Translations under genes and position numbers: made by a program
In this document: piece by piece, positions 40,983-50,563 of the stretch
How the letters are laid out: every line of letters starts with the position of its first letter
Numbering within the stretch: the stretch's first letter is position 1
Notes under the pieces: model-generated
What the model was told of the DNA's origin: nothing
Seen by the model: only the letters and a program-made list of their open reading frames with translations
Database searches by the model: none
Assembly (NCBI RefSeq): GCF_000718135.1
Contig: NZ_JOEM01000022.1
Location: 62,001-126,000, forward strand
Reading direction: 5' to 3'
Length of the DNA stretch: 64,000 nucleotides
Origin: Streptomyces cyaneofuscatus
GTDB lineage: Bacteria > Actinomycetota > Actinomycetes > Streptomycetales > Streptomycetaceae

Positions 40983-43240
40983 TGAACGGAAGTACGGGGC
41001 AAAGAACCGGAGGACGTGGCCGTTTCCGGGCCGCTGCCACCGCTCTCTGCCTGCTGGCCGGAGCCCTGACCGCCACGGCGGTCGGGAGTTCCCCGGCAGC
41101 GGCGCTGACCCCTCCGGTGGCCATCACCGCGGACGACCTCTCCACCTGGCAGACCAACGGCATCGTCTGGGCGATGGCAGCCGGCGACGGGGTCGTCTAC
41201 GCGGGCGGCACCTTCTCCACCCTGCGGCCGCCCAAGGCAGCGGCCGGAACCAATGAGCAGCCCGCGGTGAACTTCGCCGCCTTCGACGCGGCGACCGGAG
41301 CGCCCACCGACTGTTCGCTGTCGTTCACGGTCTCCTCGGGAACCGCGACCGTACGCTCGCTGGCACTCTCCCCCGACGGGGACACGCTGTACGCGGGCGG
41401 CCAGTTCGGGGCGGTGAACGGCGTCGGGGTCAGCAACTTCGCCGCCATCGACACCGAGACCTGCACCGTCCGCAACAACTTCAAGATCGCCGTCACGGCG
41501 ACCGTGCGGGCGCTCGCCGTCACGTCCGACACGGTCTATCTGGCCGGTGACTTCACCAGCGTCGGAGGACAGACCAGGAACCACTTCGCGGCCGTCTCCA
41601 CCGCCGGAGCCTCGCTCCTGCCGTTCACGGCCAACGCCGACGAGGTGGCCCGGGCGATCGAGGTGACCCCGGACGGGCAGAACGTGCTGCTCGGCGGGGA
41701 CTTCTTCCGGATCAACGGCACCACCACCCACGCACTGGCCGTGGTGGACGCCACCACCGGACAACTCACCAAGTCCTACCCTGGGTTCATCCACAACAAC
41801 TCCACCGTCCAGGACATCACCACCGACGCCACCGGCTTCTACACCGCCAACGAGGGCAGCGGCGGCGGGGTCTTCGACGGCCGGATCGCGCTGAACCTGA
41901 GCGACTTCCAGCAGCGCTGGCGCGACACCTGCCTGGGCGCCACCCAGGCCGTGGCGGTCTACTCCGGGGTCCTCTACAGCGGCAGCCACGCACACGACTG
42001 CGCGAGCATGGGGGCCTTCCCGGACCAGCCGCGCAAGCACCTGCTGGCCCAGTCGGTCGACGACCCGAAGCTGCTGCCCTGGTTCCCGGACACCAACGAC
42101 GGCATCGGGGAGCCGGTCGGTCCGCGGGTGATGGCCCAGACCGGCAAGGACGACCGCCACTACCTGTGGGTCGGCGGCGAGTTCACCACCGTCAACAGCG
42201 CCCCCCAGCAGGGTCTGACCCGGTTCGCGGACGGCCCGGACACCGGGGCGCCCTGGGTGCCCAACGTCAGCCTGTCCACGCTGGATCCGGGGAAGATCGA
42301 GGTGAACTGGCAGACCAGCTTCGACACCGACGACGGTGAGCTGACCTACCGGATCTACAAGGACAACGCCGCCACGCCCATCCACACCACGACCGGCTAC
42401 TCGGTCTTCTGGAACCGGCCGCAGCTGACCTGGACGGACACCGACGTGGTGCCGGGCCAGACCTACTCGTACCGGATCACGGCGAGCGACGGCATCAACA
42501 CCAGCGCCAAGTCCCCGGCCCAGTCCGCCACCGTGGCGACCACGACCGAGGCGTACCCGGCCCGGGTCAAGGCCGACGGGGCCACCCTCTACTGGCGCTA
42601 CGACGAGGGCACCTCCACCTTCGCCCACGACAGCAGCGGCAACCTCAACAACGGCTTCCTGCGCAACGGCCCGGCCTACCGGCAGACCCCGGCGGCCGTC
42701 GCGGGCCCGTCCACCGCCATCGGGTTCAACGGGACCAACCAGTACGCGTACAGCAACCGGCAGCACCCCCAGCCGACCCGGTTCTCGGTGGAGACCTGGA
42801 TCAAGACCACCACCACCCAGGGCGGGAAGATCATCGGGTTCGGGAACCTGAACCAGCAGAACAGCACCCGCCACGACAAGCACGTCTACATGCGCAACGA
42901 CGGGCGCCTCGTGTTCGGCGTCAACAGCGGCGGGACACGCACGGTCGCCACGTCGGCCGCCTACAACGACGGCCAGTGGCACCACGTCGTCGCCACGCAG
43001 GGGGCCCTGGGCCAGGGCATCTCGCTGTACGTCGACGGGCAGCTGCGCGCGTCGAACATCCTGTACTCCACCAACGAGAACTACCCGGGGTACTGGCGGA
43101 TCGGCGGGGACAACCTGTCCGGCTGGCCGAACCGTCCCACCAGCAACTTCTTCGCCGGTCAGATCGACGAGACCGCCGTCTACCCGACCACGCTGACCGC
43201 TTCCCAGGTCAGCGCCCACTACGCACTGAGGAATGGCTGA
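40979..43240 (+). CDS. Secreted beta-propeller / Fn3 / LamG protein, paralogue
   Basis: A 753-residue paralogue of the preceding protein: signal peptide, propeller-like region with [25 protein letters not shown] and DTVYLAGDFTSVGG repeats, an Fn3 domain (about 430-520) and LamG (about 530-750; TRFSVETWIKTTT, DGQWHHVVATQGALGQGI), but no DNRLRE domain. The shared HDC plus FP(N/D)Q(A/P)RKHL and [14 protein letters not shown] motifs show a tandem duplication. The start overlaps the previous stop (ATGATGA). It ends next to a lipoprotein gene, so three exported proteins form one coupled block inside the EPS locus. Confidence 0.82.
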   Translation: MMNGSTGQRTGGRGRFRAAATALCLLAGALTATAVGSSPAAALTPPVAITADDLSTWQTNGIVWAMAAGDGVVYAGGTFSTLRPPKAAAGTNEQPAVNFAAFDAATGAPTDCSLSFTVSSGTATVRSLALSPDGDTLYAGGQFGAVNGVGVSNFAAIDTETCTVRNNFKIAVTATVRALAVTSDTVYLAGDFTSVGGQTRNHFAAVSTAGASLLPFTANADEVARAIEVTPDGQNVLLGGDFFRINGTTTHALAVVDATTGQLTKSYPGFIHNNSTVQDITTDATGFYTANEGSGGGVFDGRIALNLSDFQQRWRDTCLGATQAVAVYSGVLYSGSHAHDCASMGAFPDQPRKHLLAQSVDDPKLLPWFPDTNDGIGEPVGPRVMAQTGKDDRHYLWVGGEFTTVNSAPQQGLTRFADGPDTGAPWVPNVSLSTLDPGKIEVNWQTSFDTDDGELTYRIYKDNAATPIHTTTGYSVFWNRPQLTWTDTDVVPGQTYSYRITASDGINTSAKSPAQSATVATTTEAYPARVKADGATLYWRYDEGTSTFAHDSSGNLNNGFLRNGPAYRQTPAAVAGPSTAIGFNGTNQYAYSNRQHPQPTRFSVETWIKTTTTQGGKIIGFGNLNQQNSTRHDKHVYMRNDGRLVFGVNSGGTRTVATSAAYNDGQWHHVVATQGALGQGISLYVDGQLRASNILYSTNENYPGYWRIGGDNLSGWPNRPTSNFFAGQIDETAVYPTTLTASQVSAHYALRNG

Positions 43241-43244
43241 TCCG

Positions 43245-43994
43245 ATGCGGAATCCGTTCCTGACCGGCGCCGCCGTCGTGATGACGGTGGCGGCGCTGGC
43301 CGCCTGCGGCTCGTCCGCGGACGGGAACGGGCCGGAGGCCGCGGGCGCCCAGCGCCCCGCGGCCTCCGGGCCCGCCGTCCCCGGCCCGTCCGCCACCACA
43401 CCGACCACTCCTGCCACTCCCGCCGCGCCCACGGCCCCCGCCACAGAGGAGCCGGCGGTCCCCGGACCGTCCGCGCCCCCAGCGACCGCCGAGGGCCCGA
43501 AGACCCCGTCCGACGAGATCACCCCGGCCACCGGGACCTTCACCAAGAAGCAGAAGGAGTATCTGGAGGACCGGGTGCCCAAGGGCATGGACCCGGCCGC
43601 CGTGCTCCAGACCGGCCAGGAGACCTGCGACAAGCTGCGCTACCTGGTCAAGGCCGACCGGGACACCGCCGTGGGCGCCATCGCCACGGAGGAGATCCCC
43701 GACGCACCGGCCGCGGTGGCAGGGCTCTGCCCCCAGCACCAGGACCTGGTCGACGAGGCCGCGTACGCCTACGCCGACGGCACCCACACCGGGAAGACAG
43801 TGCGGCCCGGCGTCTACCGCTCCGCATCGCCCACCTCGAACTGCTCGTGGCAGATCGAGGGTGCGGGCGGCAAGGAGCTGGCCTCCGGAACCTCCGACAC
43901 GGGTAAGTCCCGGAAGATCACCATCCCGAAGTCCGCCGTTACGTTCACCTCCACAGGCTGCTACGCCTGGCTGGCCGAAGGAGCCAAGGGATGA
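43245..43994 (+). CDS. Lipoprotein of unknown function
   Basis: About 249 residues. A lipoprotein signal peptide ends in VAALAACGSS, with the lipobox Cys near residue 17. A Pro/Ala/Thr-rich spacer of about 80 residues follows. The C-terminal domain has about 130 residues: a helical part (KKQKEYLEDRVPKGMDPAAV, CDKLRYLVKA) and a beta-rich end with NCSWQIEGAGGKEL. I do not recognise the family. An in-frame ATG at 43233 overlapping the previous gene is a possible alternative start. Its stop overlaps the glycosyltransferase start (ATGA). Confidence 0.75.
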   Translation: MRNPFLTGAAVVMTVAALAACGSSADGNGPEAAGAQRPAASGPAVPGPSATTPTTPATPAAPTAPATEEPAVPGPSAPPATAEGPKTPSDEITPATGTFTKKQKEYLEDRVPKGMDPAAVLQTGQETCDKLRYLVKADRDTAVGAIATEEIPDAPAAVAGLCPQHQDLVDEAAYAYADGTHTGKTVRPGVYRSASPTSNCSWQIEGAGGKELASGTSDTGKSRKITIPKSAVTFTSTGCYAWLAEGAKG

Positions 43995-44830
43995 CCGCAG
44001 GTAAGACGAAACTCCCCATAGCCGTGGCGATCCCCACGAAGAACGAGGGCCTGAACATCGCCGAGGCGGTGAAGTCGGTGCTCGGCCACTTCGAGGCGGT
44101 CGTCGTGGTGGACTCCCACAGCACCGACGACACGGTGAAGATCGCCGAGGAGTGCGGGGCCGAGGTGGTCACGTACACCTGGGACGGGGGCCACCCCCGG
44201 AAGAAGCAGTGGTGCCTGGAGAACGTCCGCACCGACCTGGACTGGATCCTGCTGCTCGACGGCGACGAGCGGCTCAGCCCCGGGCTGCTGGCCGAGCTGC
44301 GGGAGATCTTCCGGGATCCGGCGGCGCCCAAGCCCGCCGCGTACGACATCCCCCTCGGGTACTGGTTCTCGGGTAAGCGGCTGCGGCACGGATACACCAT
44401 CCGCAAGCGGTCGTTGACCGACCGCACCCGCTCGTACTACCCGGAGGTCGGGGACCTCGACGCGCCGGGCATCGGGGAGGTGGAGGGGCACTACCAGCCG
44501 GTCGCCGCGACCGCGGGGACGCTCAAGAACCCCATCGAGCACCAGGATCTCGACCCGGTGACCGCCTGGTTCGAGCGGCACAACCGGTACTCCGACTGGG
44601 AGGCGTGGCTGGAGCACCACCCCCAGGTGAAGGAGCAGGTGCGCCAGGTCAAGTCACGCCAGGGGCAGTTGTTCCACAAGGCACCGTTCAAGCCGGTGGT
44701 GTCGTTCGCGTACATGTACCTCTACCGGCGGGGCTTCCTGGACGGCCGCGCCGGGTTCGACTTCGCGCTGGCGATGAGCTTCTACCGCTGGCAGATCGCG
44801 CTGAAGTCCCGTGAGAAGCCCGTACGTTGA
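43991..44830 (+). CDS. Family 2 glycosyltransferase (WaaE/KdtX-like)
   Basis: A 279-residue GT-A-fold glycosyltransferase. It begins LPIAVAIPTKNEGLNIAEAV; VVVDSHSTDDTVKIAEECGA binds the nucleotide, and WILLLDGDERLSPGLLAEL carries the DxD-like metal motif. YDIPLGYWFSGKRLRHG and GEVEGHYQP match the lipopolysaccharide-core WaaE-like branch. Acts on the cytoplasmic face of the membrane on lipid-linked sugars. Translationally coupled to the lipoprotein gene. Confidence 0.9.
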   Translation: MTAGKTKLPIAVAIPTKNEGLNIAEAVKSVLGHFEAVVVVDSHSTDDTVKIAEECGAEVVTYTWDGGHPRKKQWCLENVRTDLDWILLLDGDERLSPGLLAELREIFRDPAAPKPAAYDIPLGYWFSGKRLRHGYTIRKRSLTDRTRSYYPEVGDLDAPGIGEVEGHYQPVAATAGTLKNPIEHQDLDPVTAWFERHNRYSDWEAWLEHHPQVKEQVRQVKSRQGQLFHKAPFKPVVSFAYMYLYRRGFLDGRAGFDFALAMSFYRWQIALKSREKPVR

Positions 44831-44842
44831 ACGACCCGGCCC

Positions 44843-46006
44843 TCACCCTCGCCTCCGGCGGACCACATCCTCGTAGGTCCGCCGGAGGGTGGCGGTGACG
44901 GCCTCGATGGTGAACTGGTCGTTGACCAGGTCCCAGGCCGCCTTACCCGCCTGCTCGGCGGCCTCCGGCTCCAGCAGCTCCAGGATCGCGTCGGCGACCT
45001 TGCGGGCGTTGGCCGCGTCCTCGCCGACCCGGCTGTCGATGACCCGGCCCGCTCCGGCCTCCGCCACATCGGGGGCCTGCCCGCAGGTGCGGGTGATGAC
45101 GACGGGGGTGCCGACCGACATCGCCTCCAGGACCGAGACCGGGAAGGGCTCCTCGATCGCGGGCAGCACATACACATCGGCCTCGCGTCCGGCGGCGAGC
45201 ACCTCGTCGTGCTCCAGCGGGCCCACATGGTCCAGGGAGCCCTCGACGCCCAGCTCCCGGGCGAGGGCGAGGGTGCCGGGCAGCGAGCCGGTGTCCGGGC
45301 CGGCCAGGACGAACCGGGCGTCCGGGTGACGGGCCAGGACGTGCGGCATCGCGGCGATGAAGTCCTCGGGCCGCTTGCGCTTCTGGATGCGGGCCAGGTA
45401 GAGCACGGTCGGCGGCCGGTCGGCGTCGCGGGCGGGCTTGCGCTCCTGCGGGCGGACGCCGTTGACCAGCCGTACGGTCCGGGTGAGCGGGACGGGGGCG
45501 GCGACGGCGTTCACATCGAGCCGCTCCATCTCGGTGAGGTGCAGGACGGCGTCCGCGCTGCGCAGCACCTTGCGCACCCCGAGCAGGTCGGTGAGCTGGG
45601 CGACCTTCTTCTCGGTCGGGTCGATCATGCCGTGGGTCTGGACGACCAGGGGGGTGCGGGTCGCGAGCGCGAGGAGCGCGGCGGGCAGCGTCACCAGGTC
45701 CCGCATCAGATGGATGTGGACGAGGTCGGCGCCGCGCATCATGCGGCGTGCGGTGTTCAGCAGTGCGGCGGAGGTGATGCCGCTGACCTCGAACATCGGC
45801 AGCAGGTGCCGGGCCTGGAAGAGGTGGACCGGAACTCCCTCGACACGGCTGGGGAGTTCGCCGCCGGGGAAGCCGTCACCGAGGGCCATGATGCGGGCGT
45901 CGTCCCCGGCGGCCCGCTGGACCTTGGACAGGTTGAGCGCCACCCGGGTCGGACCGCCGAAGGCGTGGTCCGGAGTGTGCAGTGTGACGACGTGCAGGAT
46001 TTTCAC
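44843..46006 (-). CDS. Family 4 glycosyltransferase
   Basis: A 387-residue GT-B glycosyltransferase. The N-terminal half has ILHVVTLHTPDHAFGGPTRV and GADLVHIHLMRDLVTLPAAL; the donor-binding half has LYLARIQKRKRPEDFIAAM, ARFVLAGPDTGSLPG and the EX7E motif in LPAIEEPFPVSVLEAMSVGT. GTG start at 46006 has GAGGGGA upstream. Convergent with the GT2 gene and divergent from the polymerase gene. Confidence 0.9.
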   Translation of the reverse strand: MKILHVVTLHTPDHAFGGPTRVALNLSKVQRAAGDDARIMALGDGFPGGELPSRVEGVPVHLFQARHLLPMFEVSGITSAALLNTARRMMRGADLVHIHLMRDLVTLPAALLALATRTPLVVQTHGMIDPTEKKVAQLTDLLGVRKVLRSADAVLHLTEMERLDVNAVAAPVPLTRTVRLVNGVRPQERKPARDADRPPTVLYLARIQKRKRPEDFIAAMPHVLARHPDARFVLAGPDTGSLPGTLALARELGVEGSLDHVGPLEHDEVLAAGREADVYVLPAIEEPFPVSVLEAMSVGTPVVITRTCGQAPDVAEAGAGRVIDSRVGEDAANARKVADAILELLEPEAAEQAGKAAWDLVNDQFTIEAVTATLRRTYEDVVRRRRG

Positions 46007-46114
46007 CAGAGTTCCCCTCGACCATGGCCACTTGTTCACAGCCTAGCCATCGGCCCTCCCCAAGTGGGCTGATTCGTTAGAGTGTTCAGCGGTTCACTGA
46101 TCTCTGGGGGGCGC

Positions 46115-47662
46115 ATGCCGTCGGTGCACACGTCGGCGCGGGGAGAGGCCGAAGACGCGGTCGCGCGGCCTCCGTGGCCAGGGGCCCCCGACGGTGTCCT
46201 GGAGCCGGCCGAGCGGCCGATCGCCTGGTCGATGCTGTCGCGGGCGCTCTCGGTGCCGCTCATCCTGGGTCTGGTCTGCTTCCTGCCCGCGGTGATCGCC
46301 GCGCAGCCCGGCAACGGCGTGCGGGACACCGCGTACTGGCTCCAGCTGGTCCTGACCTGCTACGCGGGGGCCCGGCTCGCGACGATGATCCTCTCCACCC
46401 GGAGGCGGCTGCTCCAGGGCGTCTTCTGGATGTTCGTGTACATCGCGATGGGCGTGGCGCCGTTCGCCCAGGTGGTGATCGGGCAGACGCCGACGCCGAT
46501 GGTGGGGCCGCGCCAGGACCTGATCACGGCAGTCGCGATGGTCCTGCTGGGATGCGCCGCCTACGACCTGGGGGCGCTGCTGGCCTCGCGCCGCCCGCTG
46601 CGGCGGCGTACGGCCTCCGCGCGGGGTTCGGGCGGCGGTGGCGGGCCCGCCGTGGCGCATCCGGTGCGGCTGCGGCTGCTGGTGCTGGTGGCGTTCGCGG
46701 CGAGCGCGTTCTACGTGCTGAAGCTGGGCGGACCCGCGGTCTTCTTCTCCAGCCGGCAGGAGATCACCGAGACCGTGGCGGCGAGCGGGGTGGTCACGGA
46801 GGGGTCCAATGTGGGCTCGGCCTTCATCAAGGGCTTCGGCCAGGTCCCGGCGCTGCTGGCGCTGCTCTTCTACACCCGTCGTCTGGCCACCTCCTACCGG
46901 GCCCGCCGCACCCCGTCGACGGTGCTGGTCTGGGTGGCGCTGGGCGCGCTGAACCTGGTGGTGAACAACCCGATCTCCAACGCCCGTTACTGGTTCCTGA
47001 CGGTGCTGATGGCGTTCGTGTTCACCGCGATGCCGAGCAGTGCGGCGGTCTACCGCACGGTGCTGGCGACGGGGGTGGTGGGGGCGCTGGTGGTGTTCCC
47101 GTACGCGGACAAGTTCCGGTACGACGACGAGGGGCAGCGGCCCGCGCAGTCGGCCTCGGTCTTCGAGCCGCTGGTGACCAAGGACTACGACCAGATGGTG
47201 ATGTTCGCCAACACCATCTCGTGGGTGGACACCCGGGGCCACACCTACGGCCGCCAACTGACGGGCTCCGCCCTGTTCTTCGTGCCGCGCGCGGTGTGGA
47301 GCGGAAAGCCGGAGGACACCGGGGTCCGGGTCGGGCAGTGGATGGGGCTGCGGATGACCAACCTCTCGGCCCCGCTGTGGACCGAGTTCTGGGTCGACTT
47401 CGGCGCGACCGGGATGGCCGGCGGGATGGCGCTGATCGGGTACGCGGCGGCCCGTACCGACCGCCGGTACGCGCGGGCCGTCACCCGGGCTGGCCCCGGC
47501 CCCGGGAGTGTGCTCGCGATCGCCGCGCCGCTGATCGCCGGATACACCTTCATCCTGCTGCGCGGCCCGCTGCTCCAGGCGGCGGGGAAGCTGGCCATCG
47601 CGGCGCTGTGTCTGCTGCTGATCAGCACCTTCAGGGAGCAGCGGGCGAAGCGCCGGCGGTGA
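46115..47662 (+). CDS. O-antigen-polymerase-like membrane protein (Wzy-type)
   Basis: A 515-residue multispanning protein with about twelve hydrophobic segments and a large loop near residues 335-405 (KFRYDDEGQRPAQSASVFEP, VMFANTISWVDTRGHTYGRQ). PNLVVNNPISNARYW-like sequence and GTEFWVDFGATG-like sequence match oligosaccharide repeat unit polymerases. It would join lipid-linked repeat units outside the membrane. ATG at 46115 has GGGGGG upstream. The last 32 bp overlap the convergent flippase gene. Confidence 0.8.
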   Translation: MPSVHTSARGEAEDAVARPPWPGAPDGVLEPAERPIAWSMLSRALSVPLILGLVCFLPAVIAAQPGNGVRDTAYWLQLVLTCYAGARLATMILSTRRRLLQGVFWMFVYIAMGVAPFAQVVIGQTPTPMVGPRQDLITAVAMVLLGCAAYDLGALLASRRPLRRRTASARGSGGGGGPAVAHPVRLRLLVLVAFAASAFYVLKLGGPAVFFSSRQEITETVAASGVVTEGSNVGSAFIKGFGQVPALLALLFYTRRLATSYRARRTPSTVLVWVALGALNLVVNNPISNARYWFLTVLMAFVFTAMPSSAAVYRTVLATGVVGALVVFPYADKFRYDDEGQRPAQSASVFEPLVTKDYDQMVMFANTISWVDTRGHTYGRQLTGSALFFVPRAVWSGKPEDTGVRVGQWMGLRMTNLSAPLWTEFWVDFGATGMAGGMALIGYAAARTDRRYARAVTRAGPGPGSVLAIAAPLIAGYTFILLRGPLLQAAGKLAIAALCLLLISTFREQRAKRRR

Positions 47663-48875
47663 CGGTCTCCGCCGGGGCCGGGGTGCGGCGGCGCAGCCGG
47701 GCCACCCTGATCCAGGTGGCGGCGGCCTTGCAGAGCGAGCCGAGGAAGAGCCCCCAGGCGGCGCCCAGGACGCCCCCGACGACGTAACCGCCCGCGAGGA
47801 ACGCCACGGTGGTGAGCGAGAAGACCACCTGGATGGCGAGCGTGGTGCGCGGGTCCAGCATCCGCAGGGCGAGCAGTCCGCAGGTGCCGACGGCCATCGC
47901 CGCGTACTGGCTGCCGGTCGCGGGCAGCAGGGCGGCGGCCACCGACCAGGTCTCGCCCAGGAGTTGGCGCCCGGCACGGTCGGGGAGCAGAGCCAGGACG
48001 GTGGCCCAGACCCCCGCGGTGGTGGCGAGGACGGCGGCGAGGGCGGCGGTGGCCCGGACCCGGCTCCGCTCGTCGGCGATGCGGCCGAGCAGCGGGGGGC
48101 CGAAGGAGGTGGCGGAGGTGAACAGCACGTTCAGCGGCCCGAACAGGGTGGTCGCCCCGCGCAGGGCGCCGACCAGGAGCGGGTTGCCGACGGCACCGAG
48201 GCCGAGGACGGAGAGCTGGCTGGTGGCGTTGCCGACGCCGAACTCGACGGTGAACCGCTGCCCGAGGTGGCCGCGCCGGAGCATCGGCCGCAGCTGCAGC
48301 GGGGCCCCGGCGGTGGAGCGGTGGAGCAGCGCGGCGGAGAGCAGGAGCGCGGGCAGGGCGGAGAGGCCCCAGAGGGCGATCAGGCGGGCGGGAGGCGCCC
48401 CGTACACCTGGGTCCCGAGCGCGCCGAGGACGCACGCGAGCCGCAACAGGTCGGACAGCAGGGCGAGATGGGGCTGCTGGAGCGTGGAGAACGCGTACCG
48501 TGCGGCGTCCTGGCCGAGCACCACCGGCAGGACGAGGCCGAGCATCAGCAGCGCCCGTGCCGTGTCCCCTGGGACGAGGAGGCAGACGGCGGCCAGGAGC
48601 GCGCCGAGCGCCGCCGCGGCCGACACCGTGAAGGCGACGGCGGAGCGGCAGGCGCCGCGGGTCTCCTCCCCCGCCCCGCGCTTGAGGACGAGAGGCTGTC
48701 CGGTGTACGCGCCCGAGACGCCGAGCAGCACCGTGAAGACCAGGTAGACCGCGGAGAAGCGGGCGAAGTCGGCCACGGTGGAGAGCCGGGCTGCGGCGAC
48801 CAGGACCAGGATGTTGGTGAGCGCCGCCACGCCCTGGTCCGCGACCGAGCAGAGGACGGCCGTACGGGCTCTCAC
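47631..48875 (-). CDS. Polysaccharide flippase-like membrane protein (Wzx-type)
   Basis: A 414-residue membrane protein with about twelve hydrophobic segments resembling the lipid-linked oligosaccharide flippase/MATE-like group (VADQGVAALTNILVLVAAAR at the start). It would move undecaprenyl-linked units across the membrane. GTG start at 48875 overlaps the stop of the Wzz-like gene (GTGA). Its 3' end overlaps the convergent polymerase gene by 32 bp, so antisense interference between these transcripts is possible. Confidence 0.8.
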   Translation of the reverse strand: MRARTAVLCSVADQGVAALTNILVLVAAARLSTVADFARFSAVYLVFTVLLGVSGAYTGQPLVLKRGAGEETRGACRSAVAFTVSAAAALGALLAAVCLLVPGDTARALLMLGLVLPVVLGQDAARYAFSTLQQPHLALLSDLLRLACVLGALGTQVYGAPPARLIALWGLSALPALLLSAALLHRSTAGAPLQLRPMLRRGHLGQRFTVEFGVGNATSQLSVLGLGAVGNPLLVGALRGATTLFGPLNVLFTSATSFGPPLLGRIADERSRVRATAALAAVLATTAGVWATVLALLPDRAGRQLLGETWSVAAALLPATGSQYAAMAVGTCGLLALRMLDPRTTLAIQVVFSLTTVAFLAGGYVVGGVLGAAWGLFLGSLCKAAATWIRVARLRRRTPAPAETVTAGASPAAP

Positions 48876-50563
48876 CGCCGCGCCGCCGGAAGGGTTAAGG
48901 AGCGCAGGCCGAGGGTCTCGGTGGGGTCGCCGGTGATCTCGGGCGCGTCCGGCTCGGCGGCCGGGGTGGGGCCTCCACCGCCACCGCCGCGGCGCCGGCC
49001 GGACTTCGGGTGGCGCTCCGACCGCGCGAGCCGCCGCCGGCCCGGGTGGAGCAGGGCGCCGAGGACGTGGCCCCCGGAGGCGCCGATGATCTCGCGGATG
49101 CGCTCCAGGTCGCTGCGGTGGACCGCGCGCGGGTCGCAGACGATCATCACGCCCTCCACCCGGTCGACCAGGGCGACCGCGTCCGCGTAGGAGAGGACGG
49201 GCGGGGCGAGGACGATGACGACGCTGCCGGGCCGGTCGGCCTCGGCGACGATGCGGCCGACCGGGGTGGAGGTGAGAGCCCGGGGGACGTTGTCGACGGT
49301 GGTGCCGGGGATCAGGGCGAAGGCGCCGGAGCCGGGGACGTCCACGTTGGCCCGGCCGCCGGTGGGCCAGCTGCCGTCGCCCTCCTCGGCGGCCCAGCGC
49401 GGCGGGCGGACCTCGTGCGCGGCGGAGCCCAGGGCGCGGGCGAGGGAGGGGGTGCGCAGGTCGGCCTCGACCAGCAGGACGTCGCGGCCCATCTCGGCGA
49501 AGGCGGCGGCCAGGTTGGCGGCGGCCGCGGCCGCCTCCTCGTTGTCGCCGCGCGGGGCGGTGACCAGCAGGCGGCGGCTCTCGGCGAAGGAGGGGTCGTA
49601 GGCGAGCCGGAAGGCAACGGCCCGGTACTCCTCGGCGAGCCGGGAGCCGCCGCGGCCGATGGCGAGGACCGACCCGGCGGCGCCGCGTTCGCGGGGCAGG
49701 GTGCCGAGCAGCGGGGCGCCGAGCGAGCGGACCAGCTCGCGGGTGGAGCGTACGGCGGGGTCGAAGACGAGCCGCACCCAGGAGAGCAGCAGGCCCAGCG
49801 CGAGGCCGACGACACCGCCGAGGCCGAGCAGCAGCGGCAGGCCGGGCCCGGTGGGCGAGGTGGGGGCGACGGGCTTCTTGTTGAGGTAGCCGGGGGTGGT
49901 GTCCAGGGCCTTGAGCTCGGAGATCTTCCGGCTGAGCTCGGAGATGGAGACGATGATGTTGGCCCGGGCGCTGGTGACGTCGTCGGCCGCGCCCACACCG
50001 ATCTGCTTCTCCAGCAGGTCGCGCTTCTCCTCCAGCGGGTCCAGCTGCGCCCGGTAGCCGTCGGAGATGTTCTTGATGGATTCCTCGGTACGCGCCTTGC
50101 GGTGGGCCAGATACGCGTTGGCGAGGGCTTCGGCGCGGGCCCGGGACTGCTCGGGGGTGGCGCCGGTGTAGGCGAAGCGGAGGGTGAGGGTGTTGGGCGG
50201 GTTGGTGACCTGGAGTCCGGCGAGCAGTTCCCGGGCGGCGACGTCGTCGCCCTTCTTGAGCAGGGCGCCGGCCGCCAGGGTGCCGACGGTGTCGCTGACG
50301 GCGGTCTGGCGCTCGGAGCCGATGTTGATGCCCTTGTCGGCGGTGGCGCCGCTGGCGAAGGGGTCGGAGATGGCGGAGCGGACCAGCACCTCGCCGGTGG
50401 CGGTGTAGGTGTCCTCGCCGCTGAGGGCGAGGTAGCCGCCGCCGAGCAGCCCGATGACGACGCCGACCGCCAGCAGCGCCCGGTAGCGCAGGAGTTGGCG
50501 GAACTGGTCGCGCAGCAGAGCCGGTTCGTCCTGGTCGTCCAGGACACGGTTCACAGGGGTCAT
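48872..50563 (-). CDS. Wzz-type chain-length protein with a degenerate tyrosine-kinase domain
   Basis: A 563-residue protein. Two membrane helices (about 32-50 and 238-262) flank a periplasmic-type loop with ADKGINIGSERQTAVSDTVG and coiled-coil sequence, as in Wzz/PCP proteins. The C-terminal domain (about 290-500) has the BY-kinase fold: EEYRAVAFRLAY, RRLLVTAPRGDNEEA and VLLVEADLRTPSLAR (Walker A'). The Walker A site that should read GxGKS/T is GDNEEAAA, so ATP binding is doubtful. Shares an ATGA junction with the upstream glycosyltransferase gene. Confidence 0.8.
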   Translation of the reverse strand: MTPVNRVLDDQDEPALLRDQFRQLLRYRALLAVGVVIGLLGGGYLALSGEDTYTATGEVLVRSAISDPFASGATADKGINIGSERQTAVSDTVGTLAAGALLKKGDDVAARELLAGLQVTNPPNTLTLRFAYTGATPEQSRARAEALANAYLAHRKARTEESIKNISDGYRAQLDPLEEKRDLLEKQIGVGAADDVTSARANIIVSISELSRKISELKALDTTPGYLNKKPVAPTSPTGPGLPLLLGLGGVVGLALGLLLSWVRLVFDPAVRSTRELVRSLGAPLLGTLPRERGAAGSVLAIGRGGSRLAEEYRAVAFRLAYDPSFAESRRLLVTAPRGDNEEAAAAAANLAAAFAEMGRDVLLVEADLRTPSLARALGSAAHEVRPPRWAAEEGDGSWPTGGRANVDVPGSGAFALIPGTTVDNVPRALTSTPVGRIVAEADRPGSVVIVLAPPVLSYADAVALVDRVEGVMIVCDPRAVHRSDLERIREIIGASGGHVLGALLHPGRRRLARSERHPKSGRRRGGGGGGPTPAAEPDAPEITGDPTETLGLRSLTLPAARR

